The notes below the pieces were generated by a model, which saw only the letters and a list, made by a program, of their open reading frames with translations, was not told the DNA's origin and did not search any database. From IMG/VR virus record IMGVR_UViG_3300045902_000657, positions 1 through 39,667 of that record: a DNA stretch of 39,667 nucleotides. The stretch is one strand, 5' to 3'. Below, piece by piece: positions 6,078-12,835 of the stretch. The translations under genes were made by a program, and so were the position numbers. Origin of the DNA: a virus. Numbering within the stretch: position 1 is the stretch's first letter; every line of letters begins with the position of its first letter.

Positions 6078-7226
6078 TTACTCCCACTCCCCTTCTTGCA
6101 CCGCCTGCTTCTCGATGCGCAGGTGTGCATCCACAAAGTGCGCCCACGTGGTGCGCGAGCCGGCCTTCTGGGCGAGCTTGCGGGCGTAGCGTAGGCGCTC
6201 GGTGATGGCCTTGAGGCCGTCGCGTTTGGCGAGCTGGCGCAGAATCTCGTAGGGCTTTTCGGTGATCGCCTCGACGGTCGTCTTCTGGTCGCGATCCGGG
6301 AAGGCGAGCTTGTAACGGCCGAGGATCGCAGCGAGGTCGCCCTTGGTGGGCATGACCGGCAACGCCACACGATGAACGCCGCGGCGCCACACCTGCACCA
6401 GCTCGCCCTGGCTGGCGGCTTGCAGGTTGTCGAGATGCGTCCAGCTCAGCACCATCCCGCACTTGCTGAAGTCGTGGATGCGCCGGATCACTTCGATGCA
6501 GGCGAAGAAACTGGCCAGCCGGTAGGTGTGCTTGAGGAGGTGCAGCTCATCAATGATGAGGAGCGTGCGCGGTGAGAGCCCGTTGCGGATGCGGTCAATC
6601 AGCGCGGCGGTGTTCGAGTTGTCGCTGATGCCGACGCCCTTGGCGATGCGCCGCACCATGCCGCCGAGCCCCGAGGCCGCGTCGAGCTCGACCATGTAGG
6701 TGCGGCCGTGGTTGTTGGTCTGGGTGTAGCGGTGCAGCGCCCAGGTCTTCCCGATGTGGCTCGGCCCCCAGAGGATCACCGGCGTGCGCGATTCGAGCGC
6801 GAGGTCGCACGCGGTGAAGATCTTTTTTGCGGTCGGCGTCTGGATGAACTCGCTGTCCTGCTCCTCCCACTTCTGCCGCTCGCGTTCGAGGAACTTGCGG
6901 ATGTTGACGATCAACTCGGCGGGCGGCTCCATCTGCTCCTTGGTGGTCGGGTGCAGATATTTCCCGGTGCAGAGCTTGTAGATGACGTTGTCCGAGTAAT
7001 CCACCTCCTTGGCGAACTGCCCCAGCGCGACGGGATGCGCCGGATCAATGCACCAGCGGAAGGCCGCGACCAATGCGTCCACCGCCTCCTCGCGATAGTT
7101 CCGCGTGTTGACACGGATCGTGTCCAGGGAGAAGGGCCACGTGGAACGCACCGTGGAATTGACCATCGCCTGCGTGGTCTCCGCCTTCACCATCTCTCCG
7201 CCCGCGCTCTCGTTGCCATCCGACAT
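6078..7226 (-). CDS. MuB-type AAA+ target-DNA ATPase
   Basis: The product is 382 aa; Mu B is 312. Residues 35-100 form an N-terminal DNA-binding-like domain (LGQFAKEVDYSDNVIYKLCT). The AAA+ module has Walker A GPSHIGKT (154-161) and Walker B LLIIDE (223-228), followed by EVIRRIHDF and the sensor-1-like segment CGMVLSWTHLDNL. B proteins form ATP-dependent filaments on target DNA and stimulate the transposase. The gene lies 20 bp downstream of the transposase, in the Mu order A then B. The Ser-His-Ile filling of the P-loop is unusual but keeps the GK[T/S] needed for ATP binding. Confidence 0.88.
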   Translation of the reverse strand: MSDGNESAGGEMVKAETTQAMVNSTVRSTWPFSLDTIRVNTRNYREEAVDALVAAFRWCIDPAHPVALGQFAKEVDYSDNVIYKLCTGKYLHPTTKEQMEPPAELIVNIRKFLERERQKWEEQDSEFIQTPTAKKIFTACDLALESRTPVILWGPSHIGKTWALHRYTQTNNHGRTYMVELDAASGLGGMVRRIAKGVGISDNSNTAALIDRIRNGLSPRTLLIIDELHLLKHTYRLASFFACIEVIRRIHDFSKCGMVLSWTHLDNLQAASQGELVQVWRRGVHRVALPVMPTKGDLAAILGRYKLAFPDRDQKTTVEAITEKPYEILRQLAKRDGLKAITERLRYARKLAQKAGSRTTWAHFVDAHLRIEKQAVQEGEWE

Positions 7227-7246
7227 GTTGCCTCCTGGGTTTCGTG

Positions 7247-9358
7247 CTACAGCAATCCCTCCGCGCTGAAGGCTTCTGCGCCTTCGGCGTTCGAGGCCGG
7301 CTGCTCGGCCTCGGAAATGGTTTCCGCCGCGCCATCCGCGATGGGGGCCGGCTCCAGCAATTCCTCCGCGCCGCCCTTATACCTGCGCAACTCGCGCGCG
7401 TGCTCGGGCGTGTGTCCGCTCTCCGCCGCCCGCGCCGCCGCCACCACGCCGCGGTTGTGATCGAGCATGTGCGCGCGGGCCGCGGCCTCGTCGAACTGCC
7501 GCGCGGCCACGTGGCCGCGCTTGGGCGCCTCCCAAGCCGCCTGCCGGCCCATCTGGCGCTTGATGCCCTCGAGGTCGTTGTCCGACGGCATCTCCCACGC
7601 CTCGACCAGGCCCACGTGCGCGCCGTGCGCGTTGCACAACTGCGCAACGCGGGGATCGAGCGGGTTGAAAAAGAGCAGATACTTCTCACCCGGCAGGTAG
7701 GTGCGCCCGCGGCTGTCGGCGAGGAACCGGAACCGGCCGGGGCCGAACCGCACCTTGTCCTCGAACTCGATCACGCGGTTCTTCGGCACGGTTACCTCGA
7801 CGGCATCCTCCAGCTCGAGCAGGCGGCAATACTGGTTCGGGGTGAGCCGCGTGAGTTCCTCGCGGTGCAAGGCCCACACTTCCGCGCGCGAGCGCTTGAC
7901 CGCGCGCGTCAGGGGCAGCGCGGGGTCGCCGAGCTTCGCGCGCAACACGAGCTGCTCGCTCTCCGGCAGCCGCGCGAGATCCTCGGCCTCATACCAGTTG
8001 GCGGCGTCGGGATCGGGGCGCCATTGCACGCGCTCGAAGCCCAGCGCGTCCCAGCCTTCGAGGTCGTGGTCGGTCTGGGTCATCAGGGTGTGGATCGCGT
8101 CGAAGGCGTAGCGCGAGAACTGGCCGAACGTGGCCACGGGCAGCAACAGTTCCGCGGCGTATTCGGCGGGAAGCTGCTCCGCCTGTTTGAGCACGCGCAG
8201 GGCGTATTGCTCGCGGCCGTGCAGCTCGGCGGGACCGTTGAGGCGCGCGTTGCTGCCGGTGCGGCCGGGCAGCCGCTGCAGGCGGTCCTCGATGATGCGC
8301 CACGCGCCCTCGATGAGCGGCTTGAACTTGAAGTTGCCCTTGCCGCGCGGGGCGAACTGCCCCGGATGCGCCGCGCGCGCGAACATGCTGCCGCGGCTCA
8401 ACCGCACCTTCCCGCCCGTCTCGCAATAGAGTTTCCGCTCCAGCTCGTTCCCGCGCCGCACGGTGGCCGTGCCGTTCTCCAGGAAAAGGATCGTGCCCGC
8501 CTCGTCGCCGCGGTAGCCGTGCGCGCAGAGCCAGTGCAGCAGGAAAAACCGGAACTGCTGCTCGGTCAGCTTGCGCTTCTTCTCGGCGTCGGCGTCCCAG
8601 AGGATCGGCCGCACCGCCATGTCGAAGAACGCGCTCAACCCGTCCACGCCGCCGAAGCAGATCGGCCGCGTGACGATCTTCTGCCCGGCGAAATGCACCT
8701 TCACGTCGAACTCGTGATCGTCGAACTCGTAGCGCTCGCCGAGCTTCAGGCCCACGCGCGTCGTGCGCACGGGCGGCCGGAATTCGCTCGCGGCAAACAA
8801 TCCCTCCTTGGCCGCCGCCTGCTCGTAGGGATCGCGCAACTGCTCGACCACGCGGCGCAACTGCCGCTCGCTCCAGCCTGCCGGATGTTCGAGGCCGGGC
8901 GCGGCCTTGGGCCACTTGTCGTAGCCGGGAATCTTGTCGTAACGCGCCGGCGGCAGGCCGTTGTCGTGATGCGTCTTCCAGATCAGCATCAACTCCTCGT
9001 AAGCGCCGGCGAACGTGCGCGCGTGCTTCTCGTCGAGGCTGAGCACGAACTGCTTGAACTCCGCGGGCAACCCGATAACCACCCCGGTCTGCCACAGACC
9101 GGGGACCATGCGGCGGTCCACCAGCACGCGCCAGTCGCGGCGCCGCATGTAGTCGCCCACGCGTCGGTAGAGCACCTTCGTCTTCGGCAAGCCCTCGCGG
9201 CCGGCCAGGGCACGGCACGCGGCGAGCAGGCTCTTCGCCCGCATCAGGCCCTCCAGCACCTCACAGATCGCGGCCAGCTCCGCATAGGCGTCTCGCGGCA
9301 GGATCAGCAGCTCCGCGGGGTCCACATTCAGACGCGCAACGATGAGGTTGTGGTGCAT
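7247..9358 (-). CDS. MuA-type DDE transposase
   Basis: The product is 703 aa (MuA is 663). The ATG at 9358 follows CGGAGACTAATCACC. The N-terminal 200 residues look like helical DNA-binding domains. An RNase H-like catalytic domain follows, with candidate acidic residues D213/D214 (RYEFDDHEFDV), E294 (LFLENGTATV) and E350 (FKPLIEGAW). The spacing of 56 residues between the last two equals that between D336 and E392 in MuA. A beta-barrel-like domain follows (VPKNRVIEFEDKVRFGPGRF; DSRGRTYLPGEKYLLFF), and an acidic tail ends the protein. The middle residue is Glu in an ENG context, where most DDE enzymes have Asp. It cuts phage ends and joins them to target DNA together with the downstream ATPase. 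Confidence 0.88.
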   Translation of the reverse strand: MHHNLIVARLNVDPAELLILPRDAYAELAAICEVLEGLMRAKSLLAACRALAGREGLPKTKVLYRRVGDYMRRRDWRVLVDRRMVPGLWQTGVVIGLPAEFKQFVLSLDEKHARTFAGAYEELMLIWKTHHDNGLPPARYDKIPGYDKWPKAAPGLEHPAGWSERQLRRVVEQLRDPYEQAAAKEGLFAASEFRPPVRTTRVGLKLGERYEFDDHEFDVKVHFAGQKIVTRPICFGGVDGLSAFFDMAVRPILWDADAEKKRKLTEQQFRFFLLHWLCAHGYRGDEAGTILFLENGTATVRRGNELERKLYCETGGKVRLSRGSMFARAAHPGQFAPRGKGNFKFKPLIEGAWRIIEDRLQRLPGRTGSNARLNGPAELHGREQYALRVLKQAEQLPAEYAAELLLPVATFGQFSRYAFDAIHTLMTQTDHDLEGWDALGFERVQWRPDPDAANWYEAEDLARLPESEQLVLRAKLGDPALPLTRAVKRSRAEVWALHREELTRLTPNQYCRLLELEDAVEVTVPKNRVIEFEDKVRFGPGRFRFLADSRGRTYLPGEKYLLFFNPLDPRVAQLCNAHGAHVGLVEAWEMPSDNDLEGIKRQMGRQAAWEAPKRGHVAARQFDEAAARAHMLDHNRGVVAAARAAESGHTPEHARELRRYKGGAEELLEPAPIADGAAETISEAEQPASNAEGAEAFSAEGLL

Positions 9359-9363
9359 GGTGA

Positions 9364-10212
9364 TTAGTCTCCGAGTTCGGCGGCCAGGCGCTTGGACATC
9401 GCCTTGCACGCGCGTTGCAAGTCCACCAGGACAGCCAGGGGCACGAGCTTCAGGTCGGGATTGTTGGCCATCGAAATCAGATCGAGGCCGGCGCGGCGGC
9501 ACAGGCCGGACAGGTGCTCGCGGCGATGCTCGATTGCGTCGCGGGTCTTGCCGGCCGCCGCGCAATGCTTCTCCCACTCCGCCCACACCTCCTTGCCCAC
9601 GATGCCGGGCTTGCGTTTGGGATAAACCCCGTCCTTGATCAGTGCCGGGTGCCGGGTGCGGATGAACTTCTCCCAGCTCAGGTCGCCCCCGGCCGCCGGC
9701 GGCGCGCCCGCCAGAAACTTGAACGTGAGCTGCGACAGGGTCTTGCCGTCCACCGCCGCGAACACCTGCTCCTGGACCGCACGCGCCTTGTCGCTCAATT
9801 CGGCGGCGGGCAGGGAAAGCACCTCCGAGAGGGACAGGTTTTCCACGTGGAACCGTTCCCCCGGAACAAAGTGGCAACCGTGTCCACTTTGGCCTTTTTC
9901 CAAGGAAATCATCGCAAACCGGGTTGCCTCCATCCAGCGGGTGGCGCGTCTCCAGAAGGGCATGTCGGTCGGATGCTTGCCCTTCGGGAGCGGGATGTCC
10001 GGGAACACATTCGCGTGCAGCCACGGCCCAAACTCACCGTGCTTCACCTGGGCCTTTGCCTCCAGCAGCAGCGCGCCGATGGCCACGATCTTGCGCATCA
10101 TCTTGCCCTCGGCGTATTCCGCCTCGGCCCACGCCAGCTTGATGCGGTCCGCCAGCGCTTTGTCCACGGCGGGCGCCACGGCGCCGCCGGCATGTTTCAC
10201 GAGGTCGCTCAT
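9364..10212 (-). CDS. DUF3102-type phage early protein
   Basis: The product is 282 aa. The segment IGALLLEAKAQVKHGEFGPW (about 46-65) is the DUF3102 signature, a helical region found in many phage and plasmid proteins of unknown role. A helical middle follows (LSEVLSLPAAELSDKARAVQ), then a basic C-terminal region (HRREHLSGLCRRAGLDLIS). The ATG at 10212 overlaps the upstream stop (ATGA), and the stop lies 6 bp before the transposase ATG. A DNA-binding or regulatory role is inferred from the operon position. Confidence 0.65.
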   Translation of the reverse strand: MSDLVKHAGGAVAPAVDKALADRIKLAWAEAEYAEGKMMRKIVAIGALLLEAKAQVKHGEFGPWLHANVFPDIPLPKGKHPTDMPFWRRATRWMEATRFAMISLEKGQSGHGCHFVPGERFHVENLSLSEVLSLPAAELSDKARAVQEQVFAAVDGKTLSQLTFKFLAGAPPAAGGDLSWEKFIRTRHPALIKDGVYPKRKPGIVGKEVWAEWEKHCAAAGKTRDAIEHRREHLSGLCRRAGLDLISMANNPDLKLVPLAVLVDLQRACKAMSKRLAAELGD

Positions 10213-10427
10213 AAAATGTTTCGGTCGAAATACTCAGCGGCGAGGAGGCAGGCGTCGGCTTTGGTCTCGGCGGCGCGCGTCAAGATCGGCCACGCGCCCG
10301 GTCGCGGGGCCAGCCAGGCGAGCTGCACGGTGGGGCGAGACTCCGTCGAGCCGTTGGTGCTCCACTTGCACTTCCACCCGCGGTGCGAGAGTTCCTGAAA
10401 AATCATCATGGCCTCGGGCACGCTCAC
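10209..10427 (-). CDS. Small hypothetical protein with in-frame repeat insertion
   Basis: The product is 72 aa from a GTG four bases after the preceding stop. The outer parts read as a normal small protein (MMIFQELSHRGWKCKW and ACLLAAEYFDRNIL). The middle NGSTESRPT is the translation of the CGACGGAGTCTCG repeat at 10330-10352, inserted without breaking the frame. The family is unknown. Confidence 0.5.
   Translation of the reverse strand: MSVPEAMMIFQELSHRGWKCKWSTNGSTESRPTVQLAWLAPRPGAWPILTRAAETKADACLLAAEYFDRNIL
10330..10352. repeat. Dispersed repeat (CGACGGAGTCTCG family), inside a gene
   Basis: The plus strand reads GTGGGGCGAGACTCCGTCGA then GCC, the inverse of the element at 5279-5302. It lies within the coding frame of the 72-aa protein. 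Confidence 0.7.
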
Positions 10428-10430
10428 GGT

Positions 10431-10619
10431 TCAGTTCAGCCACACGTTCTGCGGCTGGCGATTGCACCAGTTCCAAAACTCCCCCATCGCCTCGACGGCG
10501 AGGAACGATGGCTTCGCCTGCTGCCACTTCTGCTTCAGCTCATCGAGGGTGAGGATGATGGGGATCCGCCGCCGCGGCGTGGCGGGCGGCGTGGGTTCGG
10601 CCGGGTTGACGTTGATCAT
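10431..10619 (-). CDS. Small hypothetical early protein
   Basis: The product is 62 aa. The ATG at 10619 overlaps the stop of the 143-aa gene. It has a proline-rich start (PAEPTPPATPRRRIPIILTL) and then an amphipathic helix and Trp-rich end (GEFWNWCNRQPQNVWLN). No family is recognised. Confidence 0.5.
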   Translation of the reverse strand: MINVNPAEPTPPATPRRRIPIILTLDELKQKWQQAKPSFLAVEAMGEFWNWCNRQPQNVWLN

Positions 10620-11047
10620 AGTTTCCTCCGTTGCAGAAAGCCGCGCGCGCTGGCGCCCCAGACCCACCAGGTGTGGCCAGTTTTTTCGCCGCGCAATTCC
10701 TTGGCGAGGATCAGCCGCAGCACATGCTGGTTGCTCACCACCCACCGATCCTCCAGTTCCGCCGCGCGCCACCGCTCGCGCGATGCCGGGCAGATGTCAT
10801 CGAGGACCTGTTGAGAGTTGAGGGCTGAGGGTTGAGATGCGAAGGCCCCGTGCCAGAAGCGCAACTCGCGCCGTTCGCACTTCGGGTTCACCGCGAGGTC
10901 GAAGGCGAACGGCAGCTCGCCGCTGTCCACCAGCGCCGCGATGGTCTCGGCGTCCTGGCCGAGCACGCTGCGCGCGGTGTCCATGCCCACGAGCTTCACG
11001 TTGGAAGCGATGCGCAGCGGCAGCGGGCGTTGGAGGGTGGCGGTCAC
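10616..11047 (-). CDS. Hypothetical early protein with internal repeat peptide
   Basis: The product is 143 aa. The part encoded around residue 70 (SQPSALNSQQ) comes from a dispersed GGGTTGAGAG-type element (10811-10836) that keeps the frame. On either side the protein looks ordinary: NVKLVGMDTARSVLGQDAET before and RWRAAELEDRWVVSNQHVLR after, the latter with a helix-turn-helix-like pattern. It may be a small regulator, but no family is recognised. Confidence 0.5.
   Translation of the reverse strand: MTATLQRPLPLRIASNVKLVGMDTARSVLGQDAETIAALVDSGELPFAFDLAVNPKCERRELRFWHGAFASQPSALNSQQVLDDICPASRERWRAAELEDRWVVSNQHVLRLILAKELRGEKTGHTWWVWGASARGFLQRRKL
10811..10836. repeat. Low-complexity dispersed element (TTGAGAGTTGAGGGC)
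   Basis: TTGAGAGTTGAGGGCTGAGG followed by GTTGAG. It resembles the TTGATGGTTGA elements at 4371 and 4630. It lies inside the 143-aa gene and is read in frame. Confidence 0.5.
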
Positions 11048-11403
11048 GAGAGGTGCGAGGGGCGAGGTGAGAGGTGAGAGGTGACAGGGGCGAGGTGAGA
11101 GGTTTTCGGTTCTCCCCTCTCCCCTCTTTCCTCTCCCTTCTTGATCGGGCCGGCTGGTGCCTGGTGGGGAGACGAAGGCGCCTGGGGTGGTGCATCGGCG
11201 GCCGGCGCGCCGAGAAAGTGTTCACCGCGGAGCCGCGGAGACGCGGAGCCAGATGAATCAGTGAGGGGGGCCGAGGTAGGAGTGCCCCCGGCCGGCTCCG
11301 CGCCTCCGCGCCTCTGCGGTGAATTCCCCGCCCGCGCCCGCTCGCGCGCCGCTGCACGGGCCATGTAAATGCCCCGCGCACGGTAGCCAATGCCGAAGCT
11401 CAT
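11044..11403 (-). CDS. Repeat-invaded reading frame
   Basis: The frame is 119 aa. The ATG at 11403 follows AAAGGAGGCGGGCG, a strong ribosome-binding site, and overlaps the upstream stop. Only about the first 27 residues (MSFGIGYRARGIYMARAAAR onward) are free of repeat. The rest is translation of two dispersed repeats (11221-11326 and 11047-11140), giving low-complexity peptide such as SHLAPVTSHLSPRPSHLS. The original protein was probably short or has been truncated by the repeats. Whether it is still functional cannot be told. Confidence 0.4.
   Translation of the reverse strand: MSFGIGYRARGIYMARAAARERARAGNSPQRRGGAEPAGGTPTSAPLTDSSGSASPRLRGEHFLGAPAADAPPQAPSSPHQAPAGPIKKGEERGERGEPKTSHLAPVTSHLSPRPSHLS
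11047..11140. repeat. Purine/pyrimidine dispersed repeat (GAGGTGAGAG family)
   Basis: The left part is built of AGAGGTGAGAGGTGACAGGG units and the right part of CTCTCCCCTCTTTCCTCTCC units. They face each other and can form an imperfect hairpin around GTTTTCGG. The element occupies the 3' half of the frame at 11044-11403. Confidence 0.6.
11221..11326. repeat. Dispersed palindromic repeat, third copy
   Basis: The left arm TTCACCGCGGAGCCGCGGAG and right arm CTCCGCGCCTCTGCGGTGAA bracket about 60 bases. It belongs to the same family as 4406-4480 and lies inside the frame at 11044-11403. Confidence 0.75.
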
Positions 11404-11864
11404 CGCCCGCCTCCTTTCGCGTTGCCCGCCCGGTCGGTGCTGCTAATCTTCGCCAGCTCCTTGCTGCCATGTTCACCGATGCCGAAATGACCGCCCTGAT
11501 GCGGAGGGTGATGGACCGGATGATTGAAGCCCGCTGGCTGCACAGCCATCGCTTCACCGAGGGGAAGGGATACTTCCTGGCCTGGACACCCGAGGGCGCC
11601 GAGCGCGCCGCCTGCCTCAAGCGCATCGCTGAGACTTTTGGCCTCCTCGACGGTGATGACCACGCGCTGGCTTTTGACAAAGCGGCGCACGTCGAGAGTC
11701 TTGACGCAACTCCGCACCGTCTGCGGGCTCCACTGAATGACACCCTCGCGGCGTATTGGCGCGAGAGCATCGAACAACTGGGCCTTCGTCACGACGCGGA
11801 CGGGTTGTTGGCTCTTGTTCATATCGTTGACGGATGGGCTCCGCCTCCCGTGAGCTGACTTCAT
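11400..11864 (-). CDS. Hypothetical early protein
   Basis: The product is 154 aa. The ATG at 11864 follows CCGGAGGTGCGCG and overlaps the upstream stop. The first half is basic and may be a helix-turn-helix (VTKAQLFDALAPIRREGVIQ; QTVRSCVKTLDVRRFVKSQR). The second half is Gly/His/Pro-rich (NHPVHHPPHQGGHFGIGEHG). No family is recognised. Confidence 0.5.
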   Translation of the reverse strand: MKSAHGRRSPSVNDMNKSQQPVRVVTKAQLFDALAPIRREGVIQWSPQTVRSCVKTLDVRRFVKSQRVVITVEEAKSLSDALEAGGALGALGCPGQEVSLPLGEAMAVQPAGFNHPVHHPPHQGGHFGIGEHGSKELAKISSTDRAGNAKGGGR

Positions 11865-12088
11865 CGCGCACCTCCGGTAAATTTGAAGGCGAACTCGCGG
11901 AAGCGCCGCTCCGCCTCCTCGTGTAGCTCGCAAATGGAAATCAACGCCCTGCGCTCATCGGGATCGTTGAGCTTGGCGGCCAGGCCCCGCAGCAGGCGCG
12001 AGCGTTGGGGCATAGGCACTCGGGCGGCGCTGTCGAGTATAAACTCGTGCAGCTCGGTCTCGTGCGGATCAGGCTTAGGCTGCGTCAC
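11861..12088 (-). CDS. Small hypothetical early protein
   Basis: The product is 75 aa. It is mostly helical and charged (LRGLAAKLNDPDERRALISI; ELHEEAERRFREFAFKF). Its start overlaps the 3' end of the Ner-like gene by 14 bases. No family is recognised. As the second gene of the early operon it may be regulatory. Confidence 0.5.
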   Translation of the reverse strand: MTQPKPDPHETELHEFILDSAARVPMPQRSRLLRGLAAKLNDPDERRALISICELHEEAERRFREFAFKFTGGAR

Positions 12089-12272
12089 TGAGCACCTCCT
12101 CCAATTTTCTGAGAATGCGGACAGACTTTACCCCGGCCCGCTCACCGCGGGCCGCCGAGTAAACCGACCTCTCAGGAAAGCCGTGTTGCCGAGCAAATGA
12201 ACGAAAGCTGTGGCCAGCTAGATAAAGCCGGCTCCTCATGAGGCGGTAATTTTTGTTTGCCTTCTCAGTCAT
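12075..12272 (-). CDS. Ner/Cro-like small DNA-binding protein
   Basis: The product is 65 aa from the ATG at 12272; an upstream ATG at 12320 would give 81 aa and would overlap the divergent gene. It carries a helix-turn-helix pattern, GHSFRSFARQHGFPERSVYS, followed by KSVRILRKLEEVL. Its place as the first gene of the transposition operon, facing a repressor-like gene, matches Mu ner, which down-regulates early transcription. The homology to Ner itself is not proven. Confidence 0.6.
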   Translation of the reverse strand: MTEKANKNYRLMRSRLYLAGHSFRSFARQHGFPERSVYSAARGERAGVKSVRILRKLEEVLSDAA

Positions 12273-12277
12273 GCTGT

Positions 12278-12298
12278 GCAAATGTGGGCGCACTTTGC
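12278..12298. promoter_or_regulatory. Candidate operator between divergent early and repressor genes
   Basis: There is an inverted repeat with arms GCAAA(T)GTG and CACTTTGC around a GGCG loop. It lies in the 41-bp gap between the two divergent start codons (12272 and 12314). Three GAATTT/GAAATTT blocks spaced about 10 bp apart (12323-12350) lie just inside the plus-strand gene and could be further binding sites. No clear -35/-10 pair was identified. Confidence 0.4.
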
Positions 12299-12313
12299 CC
12301 GGTAAATCGGAGT

Positions 12314-12676
12314 ATGTCAACCGAGAATTTAGAGAATTTCACAGAAATTTTTTCGAGGCGTCTGAAGAAGGCCCGGCTCGACCGGAATCTTTCTCAGGAA
12401 GAGCTCGCCGCGTTGCTTGAGGCGGTGATCAACCAGGAGCCCGACGGCACCTGGCTTGTGGCGGTGAAGGTGGACGGGTTGAAACGACTACGGCGGCCCG
12501 ATCCGGCGGCCCGTCGCCGTGGCGATGAAGCAGTCGGGCGCCACCTACTCGCTGCTGGCCATTCGCCAGTGAAGGCGGGGCGAGGCTCCGCCGAGCCCGG
12601 TTCAAAAGTTCACGGCTCGACGGAGTCTCGTCCCACCACTCCGCGTCTCCGCGCCTCCGCGGTGATAAAAAATTAG
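12314..12676 (+). pseudogene. Truncated XRE-type repressor, probably broken
   Basis: The ATG at 12314 opens a frame beginning MSTENLENFTEIFSRRLKKA then RNLSQEELAALLE, the first two helices of an XRE/Cro-CI helix-turn-helix. The recognition helix and the rest of the domain are missing. The sequence switches abruptly to INQEPDGTWLVAVKVDG. A neighbouring frame (about 12481-12570) then reads NDYGGPIRRPVAVAMKQSGA and TYSLLAIRQ before a stop, so a frameshift is likely around 12480. The open frame ends in dispersed repeats. This looks like a deletion that fused a repressor start to the end of another gene. A working immunity repressor is not evident elsewhere in the window. Confidence 0.5.
12574..12665. 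repeat. Composite dispersed repeat at repressor gene end
   Basis: GGGGCGAGGCTCCGCCGAGC and GGCTCGACGGAGTCTCGTCC face each other as an inverted pair. A half copy of the CTCCGCGCCTCCGCGGTGAT palindrome (12640-12665) follows directly. The stop of the broken repressor frame lies 10 bp further on. Confidence 0.7.
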
Positions 12677-12835
12677 GATTGCACCCGCGTTGCAACGGTG
12701 ACAGCTTCCGCCCGGCCCGGAGGCGCGTGAGCGTTGCTCCGGGCTTGTCGTTTCGGGCGTCCGCCCCCGCCGCGGATTCGTTTGTGTTCCCCCGGAACGG
12801 GCGCCCCTCCAGTCTTCATCTTATACCTCTGCGCG

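Noticed and set aside
7244-9367. Plus-strand 707-codon open frame opposite the transposase
   Set aside because: It is a shadow of the GC-rich transposase gene: no motif, composition biased by the complement, no ribosome-binding site.
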